In this document: positions 56,049-63,611 of the stretch, one piece after another
Numbering within the stretch: the stretch's first letter is position 1
How the letters are laid out: every line of letters begins with the position of its first letter
Assembly: GCA_965199945.1 (NCBI GenBank)
Contig: OZ241354.1
Location: forward strand, 3,038,001 to 3,102,000
Direction of reading: 5' to 3'
DNA from: VXYL01 sp965199945
GTDB taxonomy: Bacteria > Pseudomonadota > Gammaproteobacteria > Pseudomonadales > Azotimanducaceae
Length of the DNA stretch: 64,000 nucleotides
Notes under the pieces: model-generated
The model's database searches: none
Told to the model about the DNA's origin: nothing
Seen by the model: only the letters and a program-made list of their open reading frames with translations
Translations under genes and position numbers: made by a program

Positions 56049-56380
56049 CCGCAAGGCGCGGCTGGCCGCTGTTCGCCGCCCTCGCCATCGGCGCGCTGCT
56101 GCTGGCTTGGCCGCGCACCGCCGTGGCTGTCGGCGACGCCGATGCCGGCGCCGCCAAGGCGGCCCTTTGCGCCGCCTGCCACGGCCAGAACGGCATCAGC
56201 AGCAACCCGCTGTGGCCGAGCCTGGCCGGACAGCAGGAGGCGTATTTGGCCAAGCAGATCAAGGCGTTCCGCGACGGCGAACGGGTGGACGTGTCGATGC
56301 AGCCGTTCGTGGCGAACTTGACGGATCAGGATGTCGAGGATCTGGCGGCGCACTACGCGGGACTGTCGGCCTGCCCTTGA
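56045..56380 (+). CDS. Cytochrome c553/c4-like protein
   Basis: This 111-residue exported protein has a signal peptide (about residues 1-28) and CAACHGQNG at 42-50, then LAGQQEAYLAKQIKAFRDGE, typical of single-domain c553/half-c4 cytochromes, with a distal Met in VSMQPF. It overlaps the norB stop by 4 bases (ATGA), so it belongs to the nor unit and likely feeds electrons to NorC. Confidence 0.9.
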   Translation: MTARRGWPLFAALAIGALLLAWPRTAVAVGDADAGAAKAALCAACHGQNGISSNPLWPSLAGQQEAYLAKQIKAFRDGERVDVSMQPFVANLTDQDVEDLAAHYAGLSACP

Positions 56381-56616
56381 GGGAGCTGCCCAAAGCCGCA
56401 GCCTCAGATTCGCACACATTGCACCTTGCGTGAACATCATGCTACGGTACGGCTCACGACGTGTGCTTAAGCAAGGTGAGTGGTCCGTTGGATCGCCGAT
56501 TGTGGCGCAGCGCCGTATGAAGGCGGTCAGAGACGGACATTGGGAGCAATGACTGCCGAGGGTAGGCGAGTAAACCCGCAGCGGTTCTAGTCGCTAGGAA
56601 TCGGACGAGGGCGAGA

Positions 56617-56898
56617 GTGAACGACCAACTACTAGACAGGACATTGCGGTCCGTCGGCAAGGAGTGTTTCGTCACTTACTTCCGCGAGTTTTCCGATCTG
56701 TCTTTGTCAAACGAAGATATTGCCGAAATACTGATGCGAGAGACGGACTACACAGACAAATCTTGTCGGACTCGACCAAGCCACGCACGCAGAATCATCA
56801 AGGCAGGGCGTGCTAGGGACGCATTGATTGATATAAGCGTCTCTCGCGTATCGCCAGAGATACGCAGTAGAGCGGGAGAATTGGCAGCAGCACCGTAG
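56617..56898 (+). CDS. Unknown 93-residue protein in a lower-GC stretch
   Basis: GTG 56617 is preceded by GAGGGCGAGA. The protein begins NDQLLDRTLRSVGKECFVTY and looks helical, with a possible helix-turn-helix around SNEDIAEILMRE. The surrounding 56381-56990 is clearly less GC-rich than its neighbours, which suggests recent acquisition. No family was recognised. Confidence 0.5.
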   Translation: MNDQLLDRTLRSVGKECFVTYFREFSDLSLSNEDIAEILMRETDYTDKSCRTRPSHARRIIKAGRARDALIDISVSRVSPEIRSRAGELAAAP

Positions 56899-56989
56899 AG
56901 CCGGCGGTACCACCACGTACAGGTAGCCGGGACGCAAGTCAATCTGGCGGCATGTTGTGCGACCCGCGAGCGCGTTCACGGAACGCGCC

Positions 56990-58114
56990 TCAGCGGTTCG
57001 CCGGGGTCATCGACTCCGGTGCGTGTTCCAGAACATAGGCCGTCAACGAAGGAATGCCGACGCTCCAAAGAACGGGCGGTAGTTGGCCTGGGGGACGCCA
57101 CATGTAGCTGAGGCGGTTCAATCCCTCGGAAGCGGCGAACCGTTCTGCGGAATCTTGGAAGCCGGCGGCCAAGAGGGCGCTGTCGATCTGTTGGTTCGAG
57201 GCCGTGGCGTCCATGGCGCCTTGGAAGAGCGGTGCGACTGCTGTTGCTGCCGAGAGCAGGTCGCCAGCCGCCAACTCTTGGTACCGACCTTCGTAGTAGC
57301 TCGCCACGCGGGCGGCAACCGCGTCTTTGACGGCGGCCGTCGCCATGGTTGTGAGGCGAGTGTTGGGGTTGGCAAGATGCCACTGCCACAAGGCGTCTCC
57401 CCACAGCTGGATGAAGTACGGATAGTGTTGGCTGTCCTCGATCACGGCGTCCAATGCATCCGCGTCGATTGCCACGTTGTGCCGGGTCAGCGGCTTCGAC
57501 AGCGCGGCGTGGGGCGCCGCGTCCGTCAGGCGGCCCACGCCGAGCAGGCCCTCTCCCAAGCGATCCCAGAAGGAAGCGCCCGTCGCGTTTAGGTGCGTCG
57601 GCAATCCAGGCGTACCGGCAAGGACGAGCAGGAATGGCGCTTCGGCGCGCACCTGCTGACTGGCGTTGAGCAATGCGCTGCCGACATCCAGCTCCAGCGT
57701 GTGCGCTTCGTCGAGCAAGACCACGAGCGGTTTTCGCCGGCAACGTGCTGTGAGCTCTTCAGCAAGATTGCGCCAAGCCCGGGCATTGGGGCGCTCTCGC
57801 AATACCAGCTTGGCCAGCCCACGCCGCGGCAGTAGCGTGTCCGTCAGGGCCGATGGAGTTGGGATGTCGCGGGGCGTCAGCGCCAGCACTTCCACCGGCG
57901 GAGCGTCGTCGCAGGCGGCCTTGAACCAATTCAGCAAGACCGTCTTGCCGTTGCCACGCGGCCCAACCAAGACAACGTTGTGCGGCGGTGCGGTGCCGCC
58001 GACCAAATCCACCAAGTAGCGTGAGAGCACCGCCTGCTGCGTGCTGCGGCCCGCCAGTTCGGGCGGCGCAGCACCGTCGCCGGGTGCGAACAAGCGCTGC
58101 TCGGTCGATGCCAT
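56990..58114 (-). CDS. AAA-type ATPase
   Basis: This 374-residue protein has Walker A GPRGNGKT (51-58) and Walker B PLVVLLDEAH (about 130-139), then the arrangement of Orc/Cdc6-like or TniB-like ATPases (QHYPYFIQLWGDALW in the lid). It starts at ATG 58114. It may act with the neighbouring defence and toxin genes, or be a remnant of a mobile element; no partner is certain. Confidence 0.8.
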   Translation of the reverse strand: MASTEQRLFAPGDGAAPPELAGRSTQQAVLSRYLVDLVGGTAPPHNVVLVGPRGNGKTVLLNWFKAACDDAPPVEVLALTPRDIPTPSALTDTLLPRRGLAKLVLRERPNARAWRNLAEELTARCRRKPLVVLLDEAHTLELDVGSALLNASQQVRAEAPFLLVLAGTPGLPTHLNATGASFWDRLGEGLLGVGRLTDAAPHAALSKPLTRHNVAIDADALDAVIEDSQHYPYFIQLWGDALWQWHLANPNTRLTTMATAAVKDAVAARVASYYEGRYQELAAGDLLSAATAVAPLFQGAMDATASNQQIDSALLAAGFQDSAERFAASEGLNRLSYMWRPPGQLPPVLWSVGIPSLTAYVLEHAPESMTPANR

Positions 58115-58278
58115 GATGGGCAGTATACGCCGCCGGAAATCCGGTGCCCTTCGGGATGCTGCGTGGCCGGGACGACGAGCCTGACGGCGTTCGGACTGTC
58201 CTTGCCGTGGCTTCGCATGGAATGGAGCTTTAGTGTAGTGTGCTCACTGTTGCTCCACGACTGGAGGACGGTGACAAG

Positions 58279-58872
58279 ATGCCAGCTCCCCAACAAGCGG
58301 GCTCAGACTACTTCGCTGTTCGCGGGCTTGCCCCGACTGCGCCGGAAACCTTGAACGGTGCGCTCCGGCAGGTGCTGGATGCGATGCCAACGATGCTTTA
58401 CGGCGATCAGCTCCGGGAGTTGACGGAAGCCGAGCGCGAGGTGCTCATCGACGGCGGTGTGCGCTTGGATGCGAAGCCAGCGGGCGATCCACTGGCGGCA
58501 ACAACGGTGCAGTTTGCCGCGCTCGTCAGCACCAGCCTCGCCACGAAGGACGCAGCCGAACGCTTAGGTCTGCCGGAGAGCCGCATCCGGCAGATGATCG
58601 CCCGGCGCACTTTGTACAGCGTCCTGCTCGACAGCCGCCGGCGCATCCTCGCCTTTCAGTTCGCCCCGAATGGCGGCCTGGTGCCGAACATCGCCAAGGT
58701 CAATGCCGCTCTGCCTGAAGACCTGCACCCCGTCGAGGTGCATGCTTGGTACACGCTGCCGCATGTAGACCTCTTCCTTGGCGATGATGTGGACGCCCGC
58801 GTCAGCCCCTTGGACTGGCTGCGCAGCGGCGGGGAAGTGAACAGGCTGGCGCAGCTCGCGCGGCGGCTCTAG
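58279..58872 (+). CDS. Xre/MbcA-like antitoxin of a RES pair
   Basis: This 197-residue protein from ATG 58279 has a central helix-turn-helix stretch (ATKDAAERLGLPESRIRQMI) and the C-terminal DWLRSGGEVNRLAQLARRL seen in antitoxins of RES toxins. The next gene encodes a RES-domain protein 6 bases downstream. It should bind and neutralise the toxin and repress the operon. The N-terminal 45 residues are not recognised. Confidence 0.75.
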   Translation: MPAPQQAGSDYFAVRGLAPTAPETLNGALRQVLDAMPTMLYGDQLRELTEAEREVLIDGGVRLDAKPAGDPLAATTVQFAALVSTSLATKDAAERLGLPESRIRQMIARRTLYSVLLDSRRRILAFQFAPNGGLVPNIAKVNAALPEDLHPVEVHAWYTLPHVDLFLGDDVDARVSPLDWLRSGGEVNRLAQLARRL

Positions 58873-58878
58873 CCGGCA

Positions 58879-59505
58879 GTGGCGAAGCTGCCGCGAACGC
58901 CGGATTTGGCGCGGCTGCGCGATACGGCGCCAAGCCTCCGTGTTGTCGGCGGCATCCGCCTCCATCGAATCTACGAACGCGGCGGCGCCTTCCCGACGCT
59001 GTGGAACGCCTTTCGTCATGTCAGCCCCCTATCGCGGTTCGACCACCACGTTGGTCTTGGCAGTGATGCGGCCGAACCGAGGGGTACGCTCTACGCCGCC
59101 GCGGACATTCCGACGGCAGTTGCGGAGTTCTTTCAAGCCACCCGACAGATCAACCGCACGCGCCGGCGGCCGTGGCTGGTCTCGTTCATGCTCTCCGGCG
59201 AAGTGCGCCTGCTTGACCTCACGGATGCGTTTTGCGTGCGCGCTGGCGCGTCGGCCAAGCTGGTCAGCGGCCCGTTCGTCCACGCGCAGAACTGGTCGCG
59301 GGGCTTCTACGAAACCTATGAAGAGGCGCACGGCCTCTACTATCGGTCTTCCATGACGAACCGGCCAGCGGTTGTGCTGTACGAACGGGCGAACCAACCC
59401 GCCCTGTTTCCCACCCATCCCGTCTTCCATCGCGCCTTGGCGGACCCGGTGCTGCACAGGGCGTTGGTGATGGTTGGCGAAGAAATCGGCTATGGGCTGC
59501 TCTAG
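58879..59505 (+). CDS. RES-domain toxin (NAD+-consuming)
   Basis: This 208-residue protein starts at GTG 58879. It shows the RES-family stretches LHRIYERGGAFPTLWN, RFDHHVG, GTLYAAADIPTAVAEFFQ and later YYRSSMTNRPAVVLYERAN. Characterised RES toxins (MbcT, ParT) degrade NAD+ or ADP-ribosylate targets. Paired with the preceding antitoxin gene, spacing 6 bases. It is longer than the typical 150-180 residues. Confidence 0.85.
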   Translation: MAKLPRTPDLARLRDTAPSLRVVGGIRLHRIYERGGAFPTLWNAFRHVSPLSRFDHHVGLGSDAAEPRGTLYAAADIPTAVAEFFQATRQINRTRRRPWLVSFMLSGEVRLLDLTDAFCVRAGASAKLVSGPFVHAQNWSRGFYETYEEAHGLYYRSSMTNRPAVVLYERANQPALFPTHPVFHRALADPVLHRALVMVGEEIGYGLL

Positions 59506-59522
59506 GGCAGCCAAGGACTTGG

Positions 59523-59945
59523 TCAGAGTCTGGCCCCTTGAAGCGACTGGATGAAGTGGATGCCGGGCACCACATGCCGACTCAACCGCTGATCGCTGGT
59601 GATGAACATGTCCACGCCGGCCGCCGACGCGCAGGCGAGTTGGATGGCGTCGGCGGGATGGATGGAGGGGTCTTGGCGGACAGTGGCGAAGGCTGCCGAT
59701 GCTGCCTGATCGAAGGGCAGGACGGCGGCGCTGGCGGTGATGGCGCGTTCGTAGTGGCGCATCAGTTCGCGGTCTCCCATCTCCAGGGGCTTGACGAGGA
59801 TTTCGCTTAGCGTCAGCGCCGAGGTGAGGAGCTGGTCTTGGCGCTCGATCATCCGTTGGCGCAGCGCAACGACCTGTTCGGTTCGCTCGCCCTTGTCCTC
59901 CAACAGGTAGACGAAGAGGTTGGTGTCCCAGAAGATGCGGCTCAC
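59523..59945 (-). CDS. PIN-domain toxin
   Basis: This 140-residue protein starts at GTG 59945. The PIN acidic residues are visible in WDTNLF (D7), LSEIL (E48), HPADAIQL (D99) and FITSDQ (D118). PIN toxins cleave RNA. The start overlaps the stop of the partner gene by 4 bases. The partner is not a classic VapB but belongs to a family often found beside PIN genes. Confidence 0.88.
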   Translation of the reverse strand: MSRIFWDTNLFVYLLEDKGERTEQVVALRQRMIERQDQLLTSALTLSEILVKPLEMGDRELMRHYERAITASAAVLPFDQAASAAFATVRQDPSIHPADAIQLACASAAGVDMFITSDQRLSRHVVPGIHFIQSLQGARL

Positions 59946-60439
59946 CGCCAACCCTGCCGTTGCCGACGCACGTAGTCGTCGGCGTCCTCGTCCGCCCAGA
60001 GTTCGCGGCCTCGCCCACGCAGCGCCAGAATGGGATCGGCGGCCGTGCCCGATGCTCCGACGGCATACACGTTCTCGTACCAGTCGAGCAGCTGGACGTC
60101 GGCGGCGGGCATGTCGCCGCGTTTCGGGACGGCCTTGCCCGAAGACCGGAGCGGGTGGCAGGGATCGCTTGGCCGGTAGAGGCGCCGCCGGCCGCTGGCC
60201 GTCTCGAACAACATGCGGTAGCGCCCAGGATTGGGGGGGCGGTTGGCCACGCAGTGCAGATAGACGTGGATCTTGACGCCTGGGCGCAGCGGCAGCCCCG
60301 CCAATCGGGCCGCCTCCGCCTGCGCCATGATCTCCGCAATGGCGAAGTCCGGCGCATCGGGGCGGCTGCGGTGCAGGGATGCCGTGGCGATCCACACCTC
60401 GTCGGCGACGCGGATTTCTTGGTTTGCAGGCACTGTCAA
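59942..60439 (-). CDS. Unknown protein coupled to the PIN gene, possible antitoxin
   Basis: About 165 residues from TTG 60439, or 184 from ATG 60496; the shorter start is preferred because the longer one would run through a promoter-like palindrome. It has DEVWIATASLHRS, CVANRPPNPGRYRML and RRLYRPSDPCHP, a family I recall as frequent neighbours of PIN-domain genes and with a winged-helix-like look. It overlaps the PIN gene by 4 bases. An antitoxin role is inferred. Confidence 0.7.
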   Translation of the reverse strand: MTVPANQEIRVADEVWIATASLHRSRPDAPDFAIAEIMAQAEAARLAGLPLRPGVKIHVYLHCVANRPPNPGRYRMLFETASGRRRLYRPSDPCHPLRSSGKAVPKRGDMPAADVQLLDWYENVYAVGASGTAADPILALRGRGRELWADEDADDYVRRQRQGWR

Positions 60440-60457
60440 CCGGACGTCGAAACTGGC

Positions 60458-60474
60458 GTACCTACAGTACAACG
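60458..60474 (-). promoter_or_regulatory. Palindromic box GTACCTACAGTACAACG, copy 1
   Basis: GTAC-N5-GTACA with the flanking AACG, located just upstream of the preferred start of the PIN-partner gene. It matches the box at 61565-61581 at 16 of 17 positions. Likely operator for a shared regulator. Confidence 0.6.
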
Positions 60475-60502
60475 AATCCCAGGCAACCAAGCCCACACTG
60501 GA

Positions 60503-61540
60503 TTACGGCCGACAAACGGCTCGGTGGTCGGCGGGCGGATCACATCGCCCGCGCCCGCACGTCATCGCTTCGTGCGCCAACTCGGCAATGGACGGATGGC
60601 GGGTCATGAGGGCGTCCAAACTCCATCGGCGTGATGCATCCGACGCGACCCAGTCGTCGCCGTCCCACTCGAAGCTCGACCACTCGAAGCTCGACCGCCG
60701 GCGACTCCGACGCCGGCGCTTCCGGTGTTCCCAGACGACGAGCCGACGCGCACCGCGCCAGACCTTCAGCTTTCCGCGTTCCCAGTCCGGGTGGCGCACA
60801 TCCCCCGCCCCGCTGGCGAAGATCGACGCCGCGCCTTGCTGCAGACAGGCATCGACATCATCCCCGTTCAACTCCAGACGGCGCAGCAGGGCGATCAAGA
60901 CGCAGTGCGGCAGCGCGACATCGTCATTGCCCTTGCCCATGAACTCGTTGATCTTGCCGGTCTCCAGATCAACCTCGAACATCGCCACGGCGTCGTTGCC
61001 GCGCAGCACCAAGTAGAAGTCCGATTCGCGCCGGCGCAGCCTGTCGTGCAGGCCGTTGCCGTTGTTCTTGGCGCAGTTGCCCAGCCGACGGCCCGCCGCG
61101 GCAAGCCGCTCCACCGTGTGCAGCCGCTCGACGGAAAAGCCCTGCGGCAACTCCTCCCGCAGCGGATCGCAGCCCTTGACGGGCTGGCGGGCATTGCGCA
61201 CGCGCCCGGCCTTGTTGACGCGGCCCCGCAGCGCGCTGGCCCGGTTCATCAGCGCTTCGAACGGCACTTGGCCGTGGCAGGCCGTCCTGACCAGCGCCTT
61301 CGCTTCCTGCCGGACGTTGAGATCCAGGTCTTCCCGGTGCTGCCAGGCGGTGGCGTGAATGAGTTGCCGCAGCGCCCCTTCCACCTTGCGCAGCAGCCCC
61401 GACTTGCGCCCCCGCCCATCGCGCCGCGAAGGGTGCGCGAAGTAATCCTCGGTCAGCCTCGAGAGAAGGCGCTCCAGCCGGCGCCTCGCCTGGGGACTTT
61501 GCGCCACGTTTTGTGCGAACTGCTTGATGAAGAGCTCCAT
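60503..61540 (-). CDS. PcfJ-like unknown protein
   Basis: The 345-residue protein starts at ATG 61540, with AAGGAG upstream. Its middle contains RLGNCAKNNGNGLHDRLRRR, then FYLVLRGNDAVAMFEVDLET and INEFMGKGND, reminiscent of the PcfJ domain found in plasmid and phage proteins of unknown function. The C-terminal part is Arg-rich and has a duplicated SSFEW SSFEW encoded by a perfect 15-bp tandem repeat. It has its own promoter box, shared in sequence with that of the PIN unit. Confidence 0.65.
   Translation of the reverse strand: MELFIKQFAQNVAQSPQARRRLERLLSRLTEDYFAHPSRRDGRGRKSGLLRKVEGALRQLIHATAWQHREDLDLNVRQEAKALVRTACHGQVPFEALMNRASALRGRVNKAGRVRNARQPVKGCDPLREELPQGFSVERLHTVERLAAAGRRLGNCAKNNGNGLHDRLRRRESDFYLVLRGNDAVAMFEVDLETGKINEFMGKGNDDVALPHCVLIALLRRLELNGDDVDACLQQGAASIFASGAGDVRHPDWERGKLKVWRGARRLVVWEHRKRRRRSRRRSSFEWSSFEWDGDDWVASDASRRWSLDALMTRHPSIAELAHEAMTCGRGRCDPPADHRAVCRP
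60666..60695. repeat. 15-bp perfect tandem duplication in coding sequence
   Basis: CACTCGAAGCTCGAC occurs twice in a row at 60666-60680 and 60681-60695. It keeps the frame of the PcfJ-like gene and duplicates five residues. Confidence 0.95.
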
Positions 61541-61563
61541 GTTTCGTTCTCCTTGCGTTTTGG

Positions 61564-61581
61564 TGTACCTAGAGTACAACG
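61564..61581 (-). promoter_or_regulatory. Palindromic box TGTAC-CTAGA-GTACA, copy 2
   Basis: A perfect TGTAC / GTACA inverted repeat with a 5-base spacer, 23 bases before the PcfJ-like start, matching the box upstream of the PIN partner (GTACCTAGAGTACAACG). Probably an operator or a conserved promoter element. Confidence 0.65.
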
Positions 61582-61738
61582 TTCATCAAAAAATGCAACA
61601 ACTTTCGGCATGTCCGGGTCGGGGTTCCTCGCGGCGTCGAACGGCGGCTTTCTGTTGGAGCGACCGCCCCGAACGCAACCAGCGTCCGGTGTGTCGTATT
61701 TACGTCCGCTCGATTCGCTTGACTCTGGCGGCCAAGGC

Positions 61739-61755
61739 GTACATCTTTCTTGTAC
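61739..61755 (+). promoter_or_regulatory. Inverted repeat GTACA-N7-TGTAC upstream of phd-vapC
   Basis: Perfect 5+5 inverted repeat with a 7-base spacer, 23 bases before the antitoxin start. Phd-type antitoxins repress their own promoters through such palindromes. The half-site resembles the two nearby boxes, in opposite arrangement. Confidence 0.55.
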
Positions 61756-61778
61756 TTCAGCGTGGTTGGGGTCAACGC

Positions 61779-62024
61779 ATGAGCACAAGGCAAGTCTCGG
61801 CGGCGGAGTTCAAGGCGAAGTGCCTGCGCATCATTCAAGAGATGGGCAGCGACGGGCGCTCGGTGACCATCACCAGGCGCGGGCGTCCGGTGGCGGTCTT
61901 GTCGCCGCCGCCGGTGGAGGGCGAAGCGCCGCCCTTTCTCGGCATGATGCGGGGCACGGTGCTTGCGTACGAGGCCCCTCTTGCGCCAGCGGCATCGCCC
62001 TCGGACTGGGCCGCGCTGCGGTGA
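61779..62024 (+). CDS. Phd/YefM-family antitoxin
   Basis: This 81-residue protein starts STRQVSAAEFKAKCLRIIQE at ATG 61779 and has TITRRGRPVAVLSP, the Phd/YefM DNA-binding core. It neutralises the PIN toxin encoded next, whose GTG start overlaps its TGA. Its C-terminal part (AASPSDWAALR) should wrap the toxin. Confidence 0.92.
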   Translation: MSTRQVSAAEFKAKCLRIIQEMGSDGRSVTITRRGRPVAVLSPPPVEGEAPPFLGMMRGTVLAYEAPLAPAASPSDWAALR

Positions 62025-62434
62025 TTCTGCTGGACACCCATGTGCTGGTGTGGGCGGTCGACGGCAGTCCGCGGCTCGGCCCAAACGCCGCGGCGGCCAT
62101 CGAGGAGGCGCGGCGCACGGAGCGCATTGGCGTATCGGCCATCACGCCGTGGGAAATCGCGCTTCTCGCGGAGATGGGGCGGCTGCGCTTGGCGCAGGAC
62201 GTTGGCGAATGGATGGATGCGGCCTTGAACGCCCAGGGCTTGGATGTGCTGCCAATCGAACCCGCGATTGCCGTTGCCAGCGTGCGCTTGCCGGGAGAAC
62301 TCCACGCCGACCCTGCCGACCGGCTCATCATCGCCACGGCGCGTCACTGGCGCGCGCCCTTGGCAACGGCTGATCGAGCGATTGCGGACTATGCGGCGGA
62401 CGGGCACTTGCGGGTGATCGACGCAACCCGATGA
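62021..62434 (+). CDS. vapC: VapC-type PIN-domain toxin
   Basis: The 137-residue protein from GTG 62021 opens with ILLDTHVLVWAVDG (D5) and has ITPWEIALLAEMGRL (E45) and ADPADRLIIATA, the standard PIN active-site layout. It is a ribonuclease toxin paired with the Phd/YefM antitoxin through a GTGA overlap. The type is Phd-VapC, common in proteobacteria. Confidence 0.93.
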   Translation: MILLDTHVLVWAVDGSPRLGPNAAAAIEEARRTERIGVSAITPWEIALLAEMGRLRLAQDVGEWMDAALNAQGLDVLPIEPAIAVASVRLPGELHADPADRLIIATARHWRAPLATADRAIADYAADGHLRVIDATR

Positions 62435-62456
62435 GCTTGGTGCGCGAAGTGTTAAC

Positions 62457-63611
62457 GTGACCGAAACCGCCGCGAAGCAACCATTGAACAAGCAACACCC
62501 GCCAGCCGCCAGCGAAGTGCGGGCGATCATGGATTCGGCGGTGGATGCCATCGTCACCGCGGACGAGCGCGGCGTGATCCGGTCGTTCAACCGCGCCGCC
62601 GAGCGGTTGTTCGGTTATCGAGCGCAAGAGGCGATTGGGCAGCCGATCAGCTTGCTGATGCCGGAGCCGGATCGGTCTCGCCACCAGCAGTACATCGAGC
62701 GCTATCTGGCGACTGGCGACGCGCACATCATCGGCATTGGCCGCGAAGTGGAGGCGCAGCGCAAGGACGGTTCCCGAGTGCCGATCTATCTGGCGGTGAG
62801 CGAGTTCCAAGTCGACAGCGAACGGCGCTTCGCCGCCGTTCTGCACGACATCTCAGCCGACCTCGAAGTGCGCGAACTGCGCGAACGCCTCGCCCAGGCC
62901 GAGGGCATGAGCGCGCTCGTGGAAACAACGGCCACGCTCGCCCACGAGCTCAACCAGCCGCTTGCCGCCATCGCCACCTACGCGCAAGCCGCGCGCGTTC
63001 AAGCGACGAGCGACGATGCGAAGAAGCTGCTCGCCACGCTGGACAAAGTGGTGGAACAGGCGCTGCGCGCCGGGGCGGTGGTCAAGCGCGTTCAAGGCTT
63101 GGTGAAGGGCGTCGCGGGCGATTCGGAACGCTTCGAGGAGGCCGACGTCAACGCGCTTCTGGCCGGCGTCGCGGCGCTGGCGCGAACGGATGCGCAGCGG
63201 CAAGGCGTTCGCGTGTCGTTCGAGCCGAGCGCTCCTCTGCCCGCCGTACGCTGCGATCCGGTGCAGATTCAGCAGGTCGTGCTCAATCTGCTGCGCAACG
63301 GGATCGATGCCGTCGTCGCGGCTGGATGTTCCCACGGCGACGTCGTTCGCATCCATGCTCGCCGCGCCGACGGGGCGGTGTGCATCTGCGTCGAGGACAG
63401 CGGCAACGGCGTCGCAGCGGACGCGGGCGAGGCGGTTTTCGAGCCGTTCCACACCAACAAGCCGGACGGCATGGGCTTGGGCCTCGCCATCTGCGGCACC
63501 ATCGTCGCCAAGCACGGCGGCGTCTTGGGCTTTCACAACAACGCGCCGCGCCCAGGCGCCACCTTCCACTTCACCTTGCCCTTGGCGGAGCGCCTGCCAG
63601 ATGACGAATGA
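62457..63611 (+). CDS. FixL-like PAS sensor histidine kinase
   Basis: This 384-residue soluble kinase starts at GTG 62457. A PAS domain (AIMDSAVDAIVTADERGVIR, FNRAAERLFGY) fills residues 20-140, followed by the H box LAHELNQPLAAIATYAQ with H163 and a GHKL ATPase domain ending GMGLGLAICGTIV. There is no membrane segment. It resembles FixL/TodS-type kinases; heme binding cannot be told from the sequence. It overlaps the regulator gene by 4 bases. Confidence 0.88.
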   Translation: MTETAAKQPLNKQHPPAASEVRAIMDSAVDAIVTADERGVIRSFNRAAERLFGYRAQEAIGQPISLLMPEPDRSRHQQYIERYLATGDAHIIGIGREVEAQRKDGSRVPIYLAVSEFQVDSERRFAAVLHDISADLEVRELRERLAQAEGMSALVETTATLAHELNQPLAAIATYAQAARVQATSDDAKKLLATLDKVVEQALRAGAVVKRVQGLVKGVAGDSERFEEADVNALLAGVAALARTDAQRQGVRVSFEPSAPLPAVRCDPVQIQQVVLNLLRNGIDAVVAAGCSHGDVVRIHARRADGAVCICVEDSGNGVAADAGEAVFEPFHTNKPDGMGLGLAICGTIVAKHGGVLGFHNNAPRPGATFHFTLPLAERLPDDE

